Notes under the pieces: generated by a model | Told to the model about the DNA's origin: nothing | The model's database searches: none | What the model saw: the letters and a program-made list of their open reading frames with translations, nothing else | Source of the DNA: Betaproteobacteria bacterium HGW-Betaproteobacteria-16 | Lineage (GTDB): Bacteria; Pseudomonadota; Gammaproteobacteria; Burkholderiales; Burkholderiaceae_C | Length of the DNA stretch: 36,136 bases | NCBI GenBank assembly: GCA_002840835.1 | Contig: PHCQ01000052.1 | Span: 1-36,136, forward strand | Direction: 5' to 3' | Position numbers and translations under genes: made by a program | In this document: positions 8,082-16,400 of the stretch, piece after piece | Position numbering within the stretch: position 1 is the first letter of the stretch | Layout of the letters: every line of letters starts with the position of its first letter

Positions 8082-8237
8082 GTGTTTTTTGTTGCCATTC
8101 TTGAGGGTGCGCATGGCAAGCCTGATCCTGTTCGCCCCACCAAATTGATCGCTCGAACAGATTACCCGTTAAAAAGTCACAGATCAATCACTTCTTAAGC
8201 CATAAATCGAGCTGCAAGTTCGGAATACAGTACGTGC

Positions 8238-8936
8238 ATGAGCCTACCCCGCGCTGTCCTGTTTGACGCCTATGGCACCTTGTTCGACGTGTACAGCGTC
8301 GGACTGCTCGCCGAGCAGCTGTTTCCGGCGCACGGCGCGCGACTGGCTGTGGTGTGGCGCGACAAGCAGATTGAATACACCCGGCTCGTGACCACCAGCA
8401 ACCACGGCGCGCACTACCAGCCGTTCTGGTCCATCACGCGGCAAGCGCTCACTTTCGCCATCAAGCTGGTGGCCCCGGCTGCCCGGCAGGACTGGGCGCC
8501 GTTCGAGCCGCTGGCGGTGCAGCTGATGAACCAGTACCGCCACCTCTCGGCTTTCCCCGAGAACCACGAGGTGCTCAAAGCCTTGCGCGCGCGCGGGGTG
8601 GTCACCGGCATTCTGAGCAACGGCGAGCCCGAGATGCTGGGCATTGCGGTGCGCAGCGCCGGGCTCGAAGGCCTGCTGGACCACGTCATCAGCGTGGACC
8701 CGATCCGCAAATACAAAACCCACCCAGACGCCTACGCGCTGGGCGAAGCCGCCACCGGCCTGCCGCGCTCACAGATTGCATTCGTGAGCAGCAACGCCTG
8801 GGACGCCCTGGGCGCCACCTGGTTCGGCTACCGCACCCTCTGGGTCAACCGCCAGAACCTGCCGTTCGAAGAACTGGGCACCCAGCCAACCCTCACTGGT
8901 AGCAATCTGCGAGAAGTCATGCGCTTCTTTGATTGA
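8238..8936 (+). CDS. L-2-haloacid dehalogenase, type II (HAD superfamily)
   Basis: A 232-residue HAD hydrolase of the haloacid dehalogenase type II group, which replaces halogen at C2 of short L-2-haloalkanoic acids with hydroxyl. The residues expected from studied DehII-type enzymes are present: nucleophile Asp10 in LFDAYGTLFDV, halide-binding Arg41, Ser127-Asn128 in ILSNGEP, Lys near residue 158-160 (RKYKTHPDAY), and SSNAWDALGA at 184-193 with Asn186 and Asp189. The latter motif separates true dehalogenases from general HAD phosphatases. It is divergent from a LysR gene and 75 bases upstream of glcB; glycolate and glyoxylate, products of haloacetate breakdown, feed malate synthase, so the placement is metabolically sensible (inference). 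Confidence 0.9.
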   Translation: MSLPRAVLFDAYGTLFDVYSVGLLAEQLFPAHGARLAVVWRDKQIEYTRLVTTSNHGAHYQPFWSITRQALTFAIKLVAPAARQDWAPFEPLAVQLMNQYRHLSAFPENHEVLKALRARGVVTGILSNGEPEMLGIAVRSAGLEGLLDHVISVDPIRKYKTHPDAYALGEAATGLPRSQIAFVSSNAWDALGATWFGYRTLWVNRQNLPFEELGTQPTLTGSNLREVMRFFD

Positions 8937-8967
8937 GCCTCTCTCTTTCCACTTTTCCTTTTCCTAT

Positions 8968-8993
8968 CCGTTCGGGCTGAGCCTGTCGAAGCC
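8968..8993. repeat. Short REP-like dispersed sequence
   Basis: The 26-base stretch in the glcB leader contains TTCG (8971) and CGAA (8987) flanking a near-palindrome GGCTGAGCC (8975-8983). From general knowledge, very similar sequences (TTCGACAGGCTCAG cores) occur as short interspersed repeats in many proteobacteria. Only one copy was seen here. It ends about 18 bases before the malate synthase ATG. Confidence 0.45.
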
Positions 8994-9011
8994 CTCACCA
9001 GAAAGCCCCCG

Positions 9012-11222
9012 ATGACAACACGCACCACGATCCACGGCCTGCAGGTCGCCACCGAACTCTTTGATTTCATCAATCAGCAAGTGCTGCCGGGCACCGGCGT
9101 GAGCGAAGCCACTTTCTGGAAAGGCTTCGACGGCATCGTGGCCGACCTGGCCCCCAAGAACGCTGCCCTGCTGGGCGAGCGCGACCGCCTGCAGGCCGAA
9201 CTGGACACCTGGCACAGCGCCAACCCCGGCCCCATCCGCGACATGGTGGCCTACCGCAAGTTCCTGGAGACCATTGGCTACCTGGTGCCCGAGCCCAAGA
9301 AGGTGAAGGCCACCACGAAGAACGTGGACGACGAACTCGCCACCCAGGCCGGCCCGCAGCTGGTGGTGCCGATCCTGAACGCGCGCTACGCGCTCAACGC
9401 CGCCAATGCGCGCTGGGGCAGTCTGTACGACGCGCTTTACGGCACCGACGTGATCAGCGAAGACAAGGGCTGCGGCAAAGTGGCCAAGGGCAAAAAAGGC
9501 GGCTACAACCCCAAGCGCGGCGCCAAGGTCATTGAATACGCGCGCCACGTGCTGGACCGCTGCGCCCCGCTGAAGAAGGGCTCGCACGTGGGCTCCACCA
9601 GCTACAAGGTCAACAAGGACGGCGAACTGGTGGTGGGCCTGGCCGAGGGCGGCACCAGCAAACTGGCCGACAAGGCGCAGTTCATCGGCTTCCAGGGCGA
9701 CGCCAAAAAACCCAGCGCCATTCTGCTCAAGCACAACGGCCTGCACCTGGACATCCAGATCAACCGCAGCACCCCCATCGGCGCCAGCGACGCCGCCGGC
9801 GTGAGCGACCTGGTGGTGGAAGCCGCCCTGTCCACCATCCTGGATCTGGAAGACTCCGTGGCCGCGGTGGACGCAGAAGACAAGGTGCTGGCCTACCGCA
9901 ACTGGCTGGGCATTCTGCAGGGCACGCTGGTCGAATCCTTCGAAAAAGGCGGCCAGACCTTGACGCGCGGCCTCAACGCCGACCGCGTCTACACCTCACC
10001 CACGGGCAAGACCGTGCGCCTGCACGGCCGCTCACTCATGTTCCTGCGCAACGTCGGCCACCTGATGACCAACCCGGCCATCCTCTGGGGCGCGGACGGC
10101 AAAGAGATTCCGGAAGGCATCATGGATGCCATGGTCACCACGGCCATTGCCATGCACGACCTCAAGCGCACGAAGAAGGACGCCATTCGCAACTCGCGCA
10201 AGGGCTCGGTCTACATCGTCAAGCCCAAGATGCACGGCCCGCGCGAAGTGGCGTTTGCCGCCGAACTGTTCGGCCGCGTGGAGAAGGTGCTGGGCCTGCC
10301 CGAGAGCACGGTCAAGCTCGGCATCATGGACGAAGAGCGCCGCACCTCGGTCAACCTGAAAGCCTGCATTGAAGCCGCCGCCAGCCGCGTGGCCTTCATC
10401 AACACTGGCTTCCTGGACCGCACCGGCGACGAGATGCACACCGCCATGCTGGCCGGACCCATGGTGCGCAAGGGCGACATGAAAGCCAGCGCCTGGATCC
10501 AGGCCTACGAGAAGAACAACGTGATCGTGGGCCTGAACTGCGGTCTGCGCGGCAAGGCCCAGATCGGCAAGGGCATGTGGGCCATGCCTGACCTGATGAA
10601 GGCCATGCTGGAACAGAAGATCGCCCACCCCAAGGCCGGCGCCAACACCGCCTGGGTGCCCAGCCCCACCGGCGCCACGCTGCACGCCCTGCACTACCAC
10701 CAGGTGCTGGTGTCCGACGTGCAGAAGGAATTGGAAAAGATCGACGCCACCGCCGAGCGCGACAACCTGCTCACCGGCTTGCTGACCGTGCCCGTGAGCA
10801 GCAACCCGAACTGGAGCGACGCCGAGAAGCAGCAGGAAGTGGACAACAACGTGCAAGGCATCCTGGGCTACGTGGTGCGCTGGGTCGACCAGGGCGTGGG
10901 CTGCTCCAAAGTGCCCGACATCCACAACGTGGGCCTGATGGAAGACCGCGCCACGCTGCGTATCAGCAGCCAGCACATCGCCAACTGGCTGCACCACGCT
11001 ATCGTGAGCGAAGCGCAGGTGAAGGCGAGCTTCGAGCGCATGGCTGCGGTGGTGGATGGCCAGAACGCTGGCGACCCGCTATACCAGAAGATGGCCGGCA
11101 ACTTCAGCACCAGCAAGGCCTACCAGGCCGCGCTGGATCTGGTGTTCAAGGGCAAGGAGCAGCCCAGTGGTTACACCGAGCCATTGCTGCATGCGTGGCG
11201 GTTGAAGGTGAAGGCGGGCTAA
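9012..11222 (+). CDS. glcB: Malate synthase G
   Basis: A 736-residue single-polypeptide malate synthase, the length usual for the G isoform (about 720-740). It condenses glyoxylate with acetyl-CoA to malate and CoA in the cytoplasm. Family landmarks are present: [11 protein letters not shown] near the N-terminus, the acidic [15 protein letters not shown] motif near residue 277 that helps hold Mg and glyoxylate, [14 protein letters not shown] near residue 340 containing the catalytic Arg, and the C-terminal [20 protein letters not shown] carrying the catalytic-base Asp. The gene probably has its own promoter but may be read through from the dehalogenase gene 75 bases upstream. A strong hairpin lies 37 bases after the stop. 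Confidence 0.97.
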   Translation: MTTRTTIHGLQVATELFDFINQQVLPGTGVSEATFWKGFDGIVADLAPKNAALLGERDRLQAELDTWHSANPGPIRDMVAYRKFLETIGYLVPEPKKVKATTKNVDDELATQAGPQLVVPILNARYALNAANARWGSLYDALYGTDVISEDKGCGKVAKGKKGGYNPKRGAKVIEYARHVLDRCAPLKKGSHVGSTSYKVNKDGELVVGLAEGGTSKLADKAQFIGFQGDAKKPSAILLKHNGLHLDIQINRSTPIGASDAAGVSDLVVEAALSTILDLEDSVAAVDAEDKVLAYRNWLGILQGTLVESFEKGGQTLTRGLNADRVYTSPTGKTVRLHGRSLMFLRNVGHLMTNPAILWGADGKEIPEGIMDAMVTTAIAMHDLKRTKKDAIRNSRKGSVYIVKPKMHGPREVAFAAELFGRVEKVLGLPESTVKLGIMDEERRTSVNLKACIEAAASRVAFINTGFLDRTGDEMHTAMLAGPMVRKGDMKASAWIQAYEKNNVIVGLNCGLRGKAQIGKGMWAMPDLMKAMLEQKIAHPKAGANTAWVPSPTGATLHALHYHQVLVSDVQKELEKIDATAERDNLLTGLLTVPVSSNPNWSDAEKQQEVDNNVQGILGYVVRWVDQGVGCSKVPDIHNVGLMEDRATLRISSQHIANWLHHAIVSEAQVKASFERMAAVVDGQNAGDPLYQKMAGNFSTSKAYQAALDLVFKGKEQPSGYTEPLLHAWRLKVKAG

Positions 11223-11258
11223 CTCCCGTCTTTGCTCCCTCTCCGTCGAGCCCTTCGC

Positions 11259-11286
11259 AATAACGGCGCCTTCTGGCGCCGTTATT
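11259..11286. terminator. Bidirectional intrinsic terminator after glcB
   Basis: A perfect 12-bp stem (AATAACGGCGCC with GGCGCCGTTATT) around a TTCT loop, with the T-rich tail TTTCTT following on the plus strand. It sits between the convergent glcB and DCC-protein genes, and the A/T base of the stem supplies T residues in both directions, so it probably stops both transcripts. Confidence 0.9.
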
Positions 11287-11349
11287 TCTTGGCTTCACCG
11301 ATAGCAGAAGCATGAGCACCGCCTCTCGCGGTCATGCATGTCAGGCAGT

Positions 11350-11739
11350 TCAATTCAGAAACCGCGCGGCGAAATCTGCGGGAGGCAGGATGCAGGTCTC
11401 CGCGCGGCCAAAGAGCCGGTAGCGGTTTCTGGCGGCGAGTCGGTAGGCCGCGTCTCTGAGCACGGAAGGTACGAGCCAGACCACCCAGGCCAGGCGCCAG
11501 GGCCAGCCCAGTTGGTGCAGCACCTGGAAAATGGCGGCGGAGTAGCGCCAGGACCTATCCCCCTGGATCACCAGCAAGGTGTCCAGGCCATCTGCCTTCA
11601 ACCTGGCCTGATCAAGCAGGCGCCTGCCGTTCACACCTTGGATGGAAGCAAACCGGATCTCACCACGCCCGTCGTGCCGCAACAGAAACTGGACCCAGCC
11701 GTTGCAGAGCAGGCATTCGGCATCGAACACGACGATCAT
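11350..11739 (-). CDS. DCC-family thiol-disulfide oxidoreductase-like protein (DUF393)
   Basis: A 129-residue protein beginning MIVVFDAECLLCNGW. The Asp-x-x-Cys-x-x-Cys start (D6, C9, C12 region) is the DCC motif of the DUF393 family, thought from its thioredoxin-like motif to act in thiol-disulfide exchange; biochemical function is poorly known. RYRLFGRAETCILPP near the C-terminus matches the family ending. The ATG at 11739 overlaps the TGA of the upstream DUF4166 gene (shared ATGA), showing translational coupling. It is the last gene of a three-gene operon. Confidence 0.82.
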   Translation of the reverse strand: MIVVFDAECLLCNGWVQFLLRHDGRGEIRFASIQGVNGRRLLDQARLKADGLDTLLVIQGDRSWRYSAAIFQVLHQLGWPWRLAWVVWLVPSVLRDAAYRLAARNRYRLFGRAETCILPPADFAARFLN

Positions 11740-12281
11740 GGCCGGACCTCCGGCTCGAGAACCAGGTGCCCCTGGTAACTGGCCACCACGCCGATCCAGG
11801 GCACCGTCGCCGATACCCTGAAGTGGATCTGGTCGTGATCGCCATGCTCCTGCGCAACGATGGTTGGCAACAACCAGCGGGGGCACGGCACCCCTAAAAA
11901 ATGCAGCCGCTCAAGTTCCATCACCAGCCCGGCATCGGTGGCGCGCAACCTGAACCGCAGCCTGGACGCCCCCAGTTGCTCTTCCACCCGTTCCCCCTCC
12001 CTGACCAGCCGGGACATCATGGTCTTGGCGGGGAAATGGCGAACCCAGATTTCGGCATCGGGCTGGGCATCCAGTTCAAACCGAATGCGCCCGCGCACGT
12101 TCTTCTGGGGCGCACCCAGACAGTGAGCCAGCAGCCGAGCCAGAAAACTCGAAGGTGCGCGGGTCTCCACCCAGCCTTCCAGTGACCGCTGGCCAGAGAG
12201 CCTGTGGAACCGCTGCACGGCAGCGGGCAGGCGCGCAAAGCTCGCCCCCATCACCTGTTCATACAAGGAGAGCTGGCTCAC
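11736..12281 (-). CDS. DUF4166-domain protein
   Basis: A 181-residue protein I recognise as DUF4166. Key stretches are MGASFARLPAAVQRFH at the start, then ARLLAHCLGAPQ, WVRHFPAKTMMSRL and LHFLGVPCPRWLLP, which occur in that family. The start is GTG at 12281, forming a GTGA overlap with the stop of the upstream saccharopine-dehydrogenase-like gene; the frame continues further upstream but there it would run inside that gene. DUF4166 is often found fused or adjacent to saccharopine-dehydrogenase-like NAD(P)-binding proteins, as here. The biochemical role is unknown. Confidence 0.8.
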   Translation of the reverse strand: MSQLSLYEQVMGASFARLPAAVQRFHRLSGQRSLEGWVETRAPSSFLARLLAHCLGAPQKNVRGRIRFELDAQPDAEIWVRHFPAKTMMSRLVREGERVEEQLGASRLRFRLRATDAGLVMELERLHFLGVPCPRWLLPTIVAQEHGDHDQIHFRVSATVPWIGVVASYQGHLVLEPEVRP

Positions 12282-13387
12282 ACTTTGGGTCCCGTCATCT
12301 GAATTTGCAGTCCATCGCACTCGCGAACGAAGTCTTCCAGTGACAGCATGCCCACGCAAGGCCTCGCCCCCACCAGCGAGCCGTCGACGTTCTTGAGCTT
12401 TCGCACCAGTGCGGCGGCGGCGAGGGTCGGCACATACGGCCCGTCGCCGTGGGTGGCCACCAGATGCCATGATCGGCTGCCCAGGTCGCCGCCGGTGGTG
12501 ATGCCTTTGACCGTGACGTGCATGCCACCTGCGTCGGTGCCCAGCGTTTTGAACATATCGGCGGCGCGCTTCAGCAGCGGTGCGTAGACCGCCCAGTCAG
12601 AGACCAGACCCAGACGGGTCATCAGGGCCATGGCGTTCATGCCCCGATGCAGCGTGCGCAGTTCCAGACCGGCACCAAACCGCACCTGAGGCTTGCCCGG
12701 GTACCGCCGAGGCAACAACGCAAGGTCCGGCACATCGCACGGCGAAATCAGGCGCTCACCGACCGGCGCAGGGTAGGCGTGGCGGTAGCTGCCGACCCAG
12801 CCGTAGGTGTCGTCTGTGCCGGGCAATGGCTTTCCACAATAGCTCAGGATGGCCTGCACGGTGGACAGGCCGCGTTCGGTGCGATTGCCCGGGCTGATGC
12901 CGATATCAATGGTCTGGATTTCCCTGAAGCCTTGGGCCAGGTGGTCGACCGCCGCGCTGGAGAGCGCGGGCACCGAACTGGCCCCGCTGATGACGCACAG
13001 ACCGGCAGCCTGGGCAGCGGTGTTCAGCACAACGATTTCTTCCACAAAACGGCGACCGTCCGCGAGATCGACATAGTGCGACCCACAAGCCAGGCAGGCC
13101 TCCGCCACGCGGTAGTCCTGGGCCTGGAACGGCCCTGAGGTGTGGATGGTGAGCGCGGGGGCGAGAGCGGCCAGTTCGCGCTTGAATGTGGGCGATGAAA
13201 TGTCGAGTGCGATGGCGCTCAGCACGGATTGCGCCGCTGGGCGCAGCCTCTCGACCAGCGCACTTGCCTTTTCAGCGGACCTCCCAGCGACGACGACATG
13301 CAGCCCCTGCTGGTTGGCCAGGCGCTCCACCAGGCGACTGCCAAAGAAGCCGTACCCACCAATGACCAGAACTGGAAAAGATTGCAT
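12278..13387 (-). CDS. Saccharopine dehydrogenase-like NAD(P)-binding protein
   Basis: A 369-residue protein with an N-terminal Rossmann fold (VLVIGGYGFFGSRLVERLA, residues 6-24) of the saccharopine dehydrogenase NADP-binding family. Further family features are GPFQAQDYRVAEACLACGSHYVDLAD near residues 102-127, which corresponds to the conserved GPF...YG..VV.AC...G.HYVDL motif, and ISGASSVPALSSAAVDHL. Members are varied oxidoreductases and several are not lysine-related, so lysine biosynthesis should not be assumed despite the lysine locus about 6 kb away. It heads a tightly coupled operon with DUF4166 and DCC proteins. Substrate unknown. Confidence 0.85.
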   Translation of the reverse strand: MQSFPVLVIGGYGFFGSRLVERLANQQGLHVVVAGRSAEKASALVERLRPAAQSVLSAIALDISSPTFKRELAALAPALTIHTSGPFQAQDYRVAEACLACGSHYVDLADGRRFVEEIVVLNTAAQAAGLCVISGASSVPALSSAAVDHLAQGFREIQTIDIGISPGNRTERGLSTVQAILSYCGKPLPGTDDTYGWVGSYRHAYPAPVGERLISPCDVPDLALLPRRYPGKPQVRFGAGLELRTLHRGMNAMALMTRLGLVSDWAVYAPLLKRAADMFKTLGTDAGGMHVTVKGITTGGDLGSRSWHLVATHGDGPYVPTLAAAALVRKLKNVDGSLVGARPCVGMLSLEDFVRECDGLQIQMTGPKV

Positions 13388-13469
13388 GCCCGCAGTCTAG
13401 CCATCGGCACATGAGCCCTACGGACCTCGGACCATCACGCGCAGTACTCGTTCAACACCTTGCGTGGCG

Positions 13470-13871
13470 TCACACCAACGCCCGCGCTAGCTGCCGCGCC
13501 CGCTGAGTCTGCCCGCCAAAGCCCCAGTCTGTGGCAGGCAGTTCGCGCACCGCCACATAGCTGGCCACCTCAAAGCCCCCGTCTGGCGCCAGCTGGCGTT
13601 GCAGTTCAAGGAACGCGGATTCGATGAAGCGTGCTTTTTCTGCTTCGGTGTTGGTGCCGGCGGTGATGGCGATGTCCAGTTGGGCGGTGGCGCCCTGCAC
13701 CGGTCCGCCGCCCACCCACCAGCGCGCCCGCGGCAGGTCGTCGATGATCACGGCGGTGACTTCCGGGCGTTTGCCCAGAATGTCGGCCGTGAGGGTGGTG
13801 AGCGCAGCGGCCAGGGCCTTGTAGCGCTCGGGGTTTTGCAGCGGGGCAATCTTGAGGTTGAGGGTGGGCAT
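13470..13871 (-). CDS. Tautomerase-family protein
   Basis: A 133-residue protein starting MPTLNLKIAP. After Met removal, Pro would be the N-terminal residue that serves as catalytic base in tautomerase-superfamily enzymes (4-oxalocrotonate tautomerase/MIF fold). The length suggests a two-repeat or extended subunit. Features such as VTAVIIDDLPRARWWVGG and ELQRQLAPDGGFEVASYVAV fit the group. The ATG at 13871 is chosen because Pro must follow the initiator; longer frames overlap the small gene upstream. It follows that 64-residue ORF by 2 bases, so the two are cotranscribed, and it is divergent from a LysR gene that probably controls it. Substrate unknown. Confidence 0.85.
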   Translation of the reverse strand: MPTLNLKIAPLQNPERYKALAAALTTLTADILGKRPEVTAVIIDDLPRARWWVGGGPVQGATAQLDIAITAGTNTEAEKARFIESAFLELQRQLAPDGGFEVASYVAVRELPATDWGFGGQTQRARQLARALV

Positions 13872-13873
13872 GG

Positions 13874-14068
13874 TCAGGCGCTCAGTGCTTGGGAATGAAA
13901 AATGGGACGCCCTGCGCGCCGCGCACGCTGCAACAGCAGGCTCGGCCACCCGAGGAAAACGGTCTGGACAGCCAGGCGGCGCTGGCTTTCGGCCTGGCGC
14001 CTGATGTCGTCCAGCAAACGTGCATAAACCTCGGGTGAAAGGGTGCGGTGAAGGTGTTCGGTGTGCAT
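13874..14068 (-). CDS. Small protein upstream of tautomerase, unknown
   Basis: A 64-residue ORF starting MHTEHLHRTLSPEVYARLL. The ATG at 14068 is preceded by a strong AAAGGAG site at 6 bases, which supports real translation. The first half is a predicted amphipathic helix rich in Arg, Glu and Gln (LSPEVYARLLDDIRRQAESQRR); the second holds a short hydrophobic stretch (TVFLGWPSLLLQ) followed by basic residues, possibly a membrane-associated helix. I do not recognise a family. It ends 2 bases before the tautomerase start and is the first gene after the operator region, so it may be a partner, or translation of it may couple to the tautomerase. Confidence 0.65.
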   Translation of the reverse strand: MHTEHLHRTLSPEVYARLLDDIRRQAESQRRLAVQTVFLGWPSLLLQRARRAGRPIFHSQALSA

Positions 14069-14136
14069 GGTCAACTCCTTTGAAGGGGTGAATGGACTTT
14101 AGGCAAGACCCCCCTGCACGGAAACGGCACCAGCTT

Positions 14137-14161
14137 CAAAACGGTTTTGCATTCAGTGCAA
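14137..14161. promoter_or_regulatory. Overlapping LysR-type dyads, candidate operator
   Basis: Two perfect dyads adjoin between the divergent tautomerase operon and LysR gene: CAAAACGGTTTTG (14137-14149, 6-1-6) and TTGCA-TTCAG-TGCAA (14147-14161, 5-5-5). The second contains a T-N11-A arrangement (14148-14160), the classic LysR-type binding signature. This is the best operator candidate in the region. Confidence 0.6.
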
Positions 14162-14207
14162 CGAGGAGGCTGGCGGCCGACTGTGTCGGTGGCCTACCAT
14201 CACCGCC

Positions 14208-15128
14208 ATGGACAACCTCGCCTTCGACGACCTGAAGCTCTTTGTTCGCGTGGCCGCGCAGGGCAGCCTGTCTGCTGTGGCGCGCGAGCGAGACGTGCCG
14301 GTGAGCCAGGTGTCGCGCGCCCTGGCCCGCATTGAGAAAACCTGCGGTGCTCGCTTGGTGCACCGCTCCACCCACGGGCTGTCGCTCAGTGCCGAAGGCG
14401 AAACCTTTCTGGCCTACTGCCACCGCATCACCGGTGTGCTCGACGAGTTGCAGGGCGAATTCGCGCATCAGGCGGGCGAGGCCAGTGGCATGGTGCGGGT
14501 CGCGGCCAGTTCCCTGATCGCGCAATACCTTTTGCTGCCCAGTCTGGGCGCACTCAACCAGCGCCACCCGAATCTGCGCGTGGACATCCAGGTGAGCGAC
14601 CAGCTCGCGGACATGGCGCGTGAAGGGATCGACATCGCCATCCGCACCGGCACCGCCCTGCCTGAAACCCAGGTGGCCCGCGCCCTCGGCCATCTGGACC
14701 GCGCGCTCTATGCCGCCCCGGCCTACGCCAGCCAAGCGGGATTGCCACAGCATCCCGATGAACTGAGACAGCACCGGCTCATCATCAATACCGCTGCGCC
14801 CCACCTCAACCAGTGGCCGTTTGTGGTGGGTGATCAGACGGTGCTGCTGCCGGCAGAAGGCTACTGGCGCATCAACGACACCGGCCAGGCCGCCAACATG
14901 GTGCTTCAAGGCCTGGGCATCGGCCGACTGTCCACGCTGGCGGCGGAACCACTCGTGCGGCAAGGGTTGTTGCTGCCCGTACTGCCTGCCTATGTGGAGC
15001 ACAAGCCGGTGCCGCTCTACGCCATCACCGCCAGCGCACGCCAGCGCCTGCCCAAGGTCCGGGCCTGCATCGAGTTCTGGGTCGAATGGATCGCCCGGCA
15101 ACAGAACCCCGATGTCACGGCCGTTTGA
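14208..15128 (+). CDS. LysR-family transcriptional regulator
   Basis: A 306-residue LysR regulator. The N-terminal helix-turn-helix includes LKLFVRVAAQGSLSAVARE and VSQVSRALARIEK; the effector-binding domain follows from about residue 90 and includes the IAIRTGTALPETQVARALG block common in the CrgA-like group. It is divergent from the small ORF and tautomerase genes with a 139-base shared control region bearing LysR-type dyads, so it probably regulates them and itself. A small unknown gene starts 14 bases after its stop and is likely cotranscribed. Effector unknown. Confidence 0.88.
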   Translation: MDNLAFDDLKLFVRVAAQGSLSAVARERDVPVSQVSRALARIEKTCGARLVHRSTHGLSLSAEGETFLAYCHRITGVLDELQGEFAHQAGEASGMVRVAASSLIAQYLLLPSLGALNQRHPNLRVDIQVSDQLADMAREGIDIAIRTGTALPETQVARALGHLDRALYAAPAYASQAGLPQHPDELRQHRLIINTAAPHLNQWPFVVGDQTVLLPAEGYWRINDTGQAANMVLQGLGIGRLSTLAAEPLVRQGLLLPVLPAYVEHKPVPLYAITASARQRLPKVRACIEFWVEWIARQQNPDVTAV

Positions 15129-15141
15129 ACGCCCTTCTCCC

Positions 15142-15438
15142 ATGCTGCACTACCTGATCTTTGATGCCAGCGACGACGGCGAAGGCATCGGCACCTGGGA
15201 CGCCATGGCCGGCGTGCGGGCCGAGCATTTGCCGGCCGTGATGAAAGAAGTGGAGGCCGTGATGGCCTGGGCCGAAGCACACAGCCCTGGCCCGCGCGGC
15301 CCGCTGGACGAAGGTGGCGCCTGGGACGCCGACCAGCAGGTGCAGACCGATGGCGAATGGACCACGGTGACGCTGACGATCACTGGTCCCTGGGAGTGGG
15401 GCGAGCGTCTGGTACAGAGCCTGTGTGGCCCAGTTTGA
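15142..15438 (+). CDS. Small acidic hypothetical protein
   Basis: A 98-residue protein starting MLHYLIFDASDDGEGIGTWDAMA and ending LVQSLCGPV. It is acidic and Trp-rich, with no signal peptide or membrane segment, so probably cytoplasmic. The pattern of alternating strands and helices (LHYLIFDASDD; HLPAVMKEVEAVMAWAE; WTTVTLTITGPWEWGERLV) suggests a small alpha/beta fold such as a ferredoxin-like domain. I do not recognise a named family. It begins 14 bases after the LysR stop and probably shares its transcript. Confidence 0.7.
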   Translation: MLHYLIFDASDDGEGIGTWDAMAGVRAEHLPAVMKEVEAVMAWAEAHSPGPRGPLDEGGAWDADQQVQTDGEWTTVTLTITGPWEWGERLVQSLCGPV

Positions 15439-15473
15439 CGACTGCAGCCTGAGAGGCCGTGAGCTTGGCAGAC

Positions 15474-16253
15474 TCAGCGGCTTTGCGAACGCACGGCAGC
15501 CGCCGGTGCGCTGGCGGCGTCGGCTGCCGCCTGTGCCCGCTGCAGCCGCTCGCGCACGTCTGGATGCGTCGATCCCATGAGCAGGTTCAGGCCCGGCGTG
15601 CCGGTGCCGTGCAGCTTGGCCAGCACACTCACCATGGCCTGCGGGTTGCGGCCCACGCGGCGCAGCAGTTCGATGCCGCGCAGGTCGGCGCTGTGTTCCT
15701 GTTCGTGCAGTTCGCGACGGGCTTCGCGAGCCAGGTGCGAATAGGGGTTGAACATTTCCAGTGCCATGCGGTCTCGCGCCTCCTCAAAGCGCATGCCGGT
15801 TGCCTGCAAGCGCCGCAGGTTGGCGCAAGCCTCGGCCAGGGAGTCGCCCTTTTCGATGTGGGCGAGTTCGTGGGCGATGACGGCGGCCAGTTCGTCGTCG
15901 GACAGTTTTTCCTTGTCGCTCCACAGCGCGCTGGTGAGGATCACCAGACCGTGGTCTGCGGCATAGGCATTGAGTTCAGCGTCGTCGAAGGCCAGCAGGT
16001 GAATGGCGGGGCCATCACGCAGCCGGGGTGAGGCGGCCACCAGGCTGTCCAGCATGCGGTGCAGCCGCGGTGGCAGGGCGATCACCTGGAAGCTGTCCAT
16101 CATGTCGATCACCTGGGCTTCGTCCAGCACGCGCAACTCGTGGGCACGCTTCGGGTCGTCCAGGCAGGCGTCGCGCGCGGCGGCCTGTAAGGGCAACCAA
16201 ACCAGGACGCACAGGCCCAGCAGCAACGCCAAAAAACGAGACATACCGTTCAT
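15474..16253 (-). CDS. M48-family zinc metalloprotease, exported
   Basis: A 259-residue peptidase M48 (Ste24/HtpX/LoiP-like) domain protein. An N-terminal hydrophobic signal (residues 5-25, ending QAAARDA) directs it to the periplasm. The zinc motif HELAH is at 128-132 and the third ligand Glu186 sits in EQEHSADLRGIELL, the usual E-x-x-x-D second motif. The C-terminal STHPDVRERLQRA is typical of M48 proteins, whose family role is degradation of misfolded envelope proteins. Two starts are possible, ATG at 16253 or 16244, neither with a good ribosome binding site nearby; a 9-base tandem repeat covers this region. It is divergent from an Lrp/AsnC regulator gene. Confidence 0.88.
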   Translation of the reverse strand: MNGMSRFLALLLGLCVLVWLPLQAAARDACLDDPKRAHELRVLDEAQVIDMMDSFQVIALPPRLHRMLDSLVAASPRLRDGPAIHLLAFDDAELNAYAADHGLVILTSALWSDKEKLSDDELAAVIAHELAHIEKGDSLAEACANLRRLQATGMRFEEARDRMALEMFNPYSHLAREARRELHEQEHSADLRGIELLRRVGRNPQAMVSVLAKLHGTGTPGLNLLMGSTHPDVRERLQRAQAAADAASAPAAAVRSQSR

Positions 16254-16269
16254 ACTGTTTATACCGTTT
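16243..16269. repeat. Three 9-bp tandem repeats over the M48 protease start
   Basis: ATACCGTTC (16243-16251), ATACTGTTT (16252-16260) and ATACCGTTT (16261-16269) are adjacent 9-base units. They span the start codons of the M48 gene and lie between them and the nearest purine-rich AAAGGGG about 30 bases upstream. A unit of nine bases keeps frame, so copy number would change leader spacing and the number of candidate ATG codons. Confidence 0.6.
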
Positions 16270-16400
16270 ACGCTTGCCGTTGTACCCCTTTCCCCGCTGG
16301 CCGACCACCCCTGGCGCGCCTCCGGATCGGCTGGGCCGACAGACGGCAGAGGCGCCGATCCGCAACAATGCGGTCAACGCCTCACTGCCCGGACAGCCCC

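Noticed and set aside
10032..10997. A 321-codon antisense frame inside glcB
   Set aside because: A shadow of strong third-position GC bias; composition is dominated by His, Val, Gly and Gln with no domain.
12278..13387. Reading the saccharopine-dehydrogenase-like gene as part of lysine metabolism linked to davBA
   Set aside because: The family is broad and often unrelated to lysine, the gene is about 6 kb away on the other strand, and it is coupled to DUF4166 and DCC genes instead.
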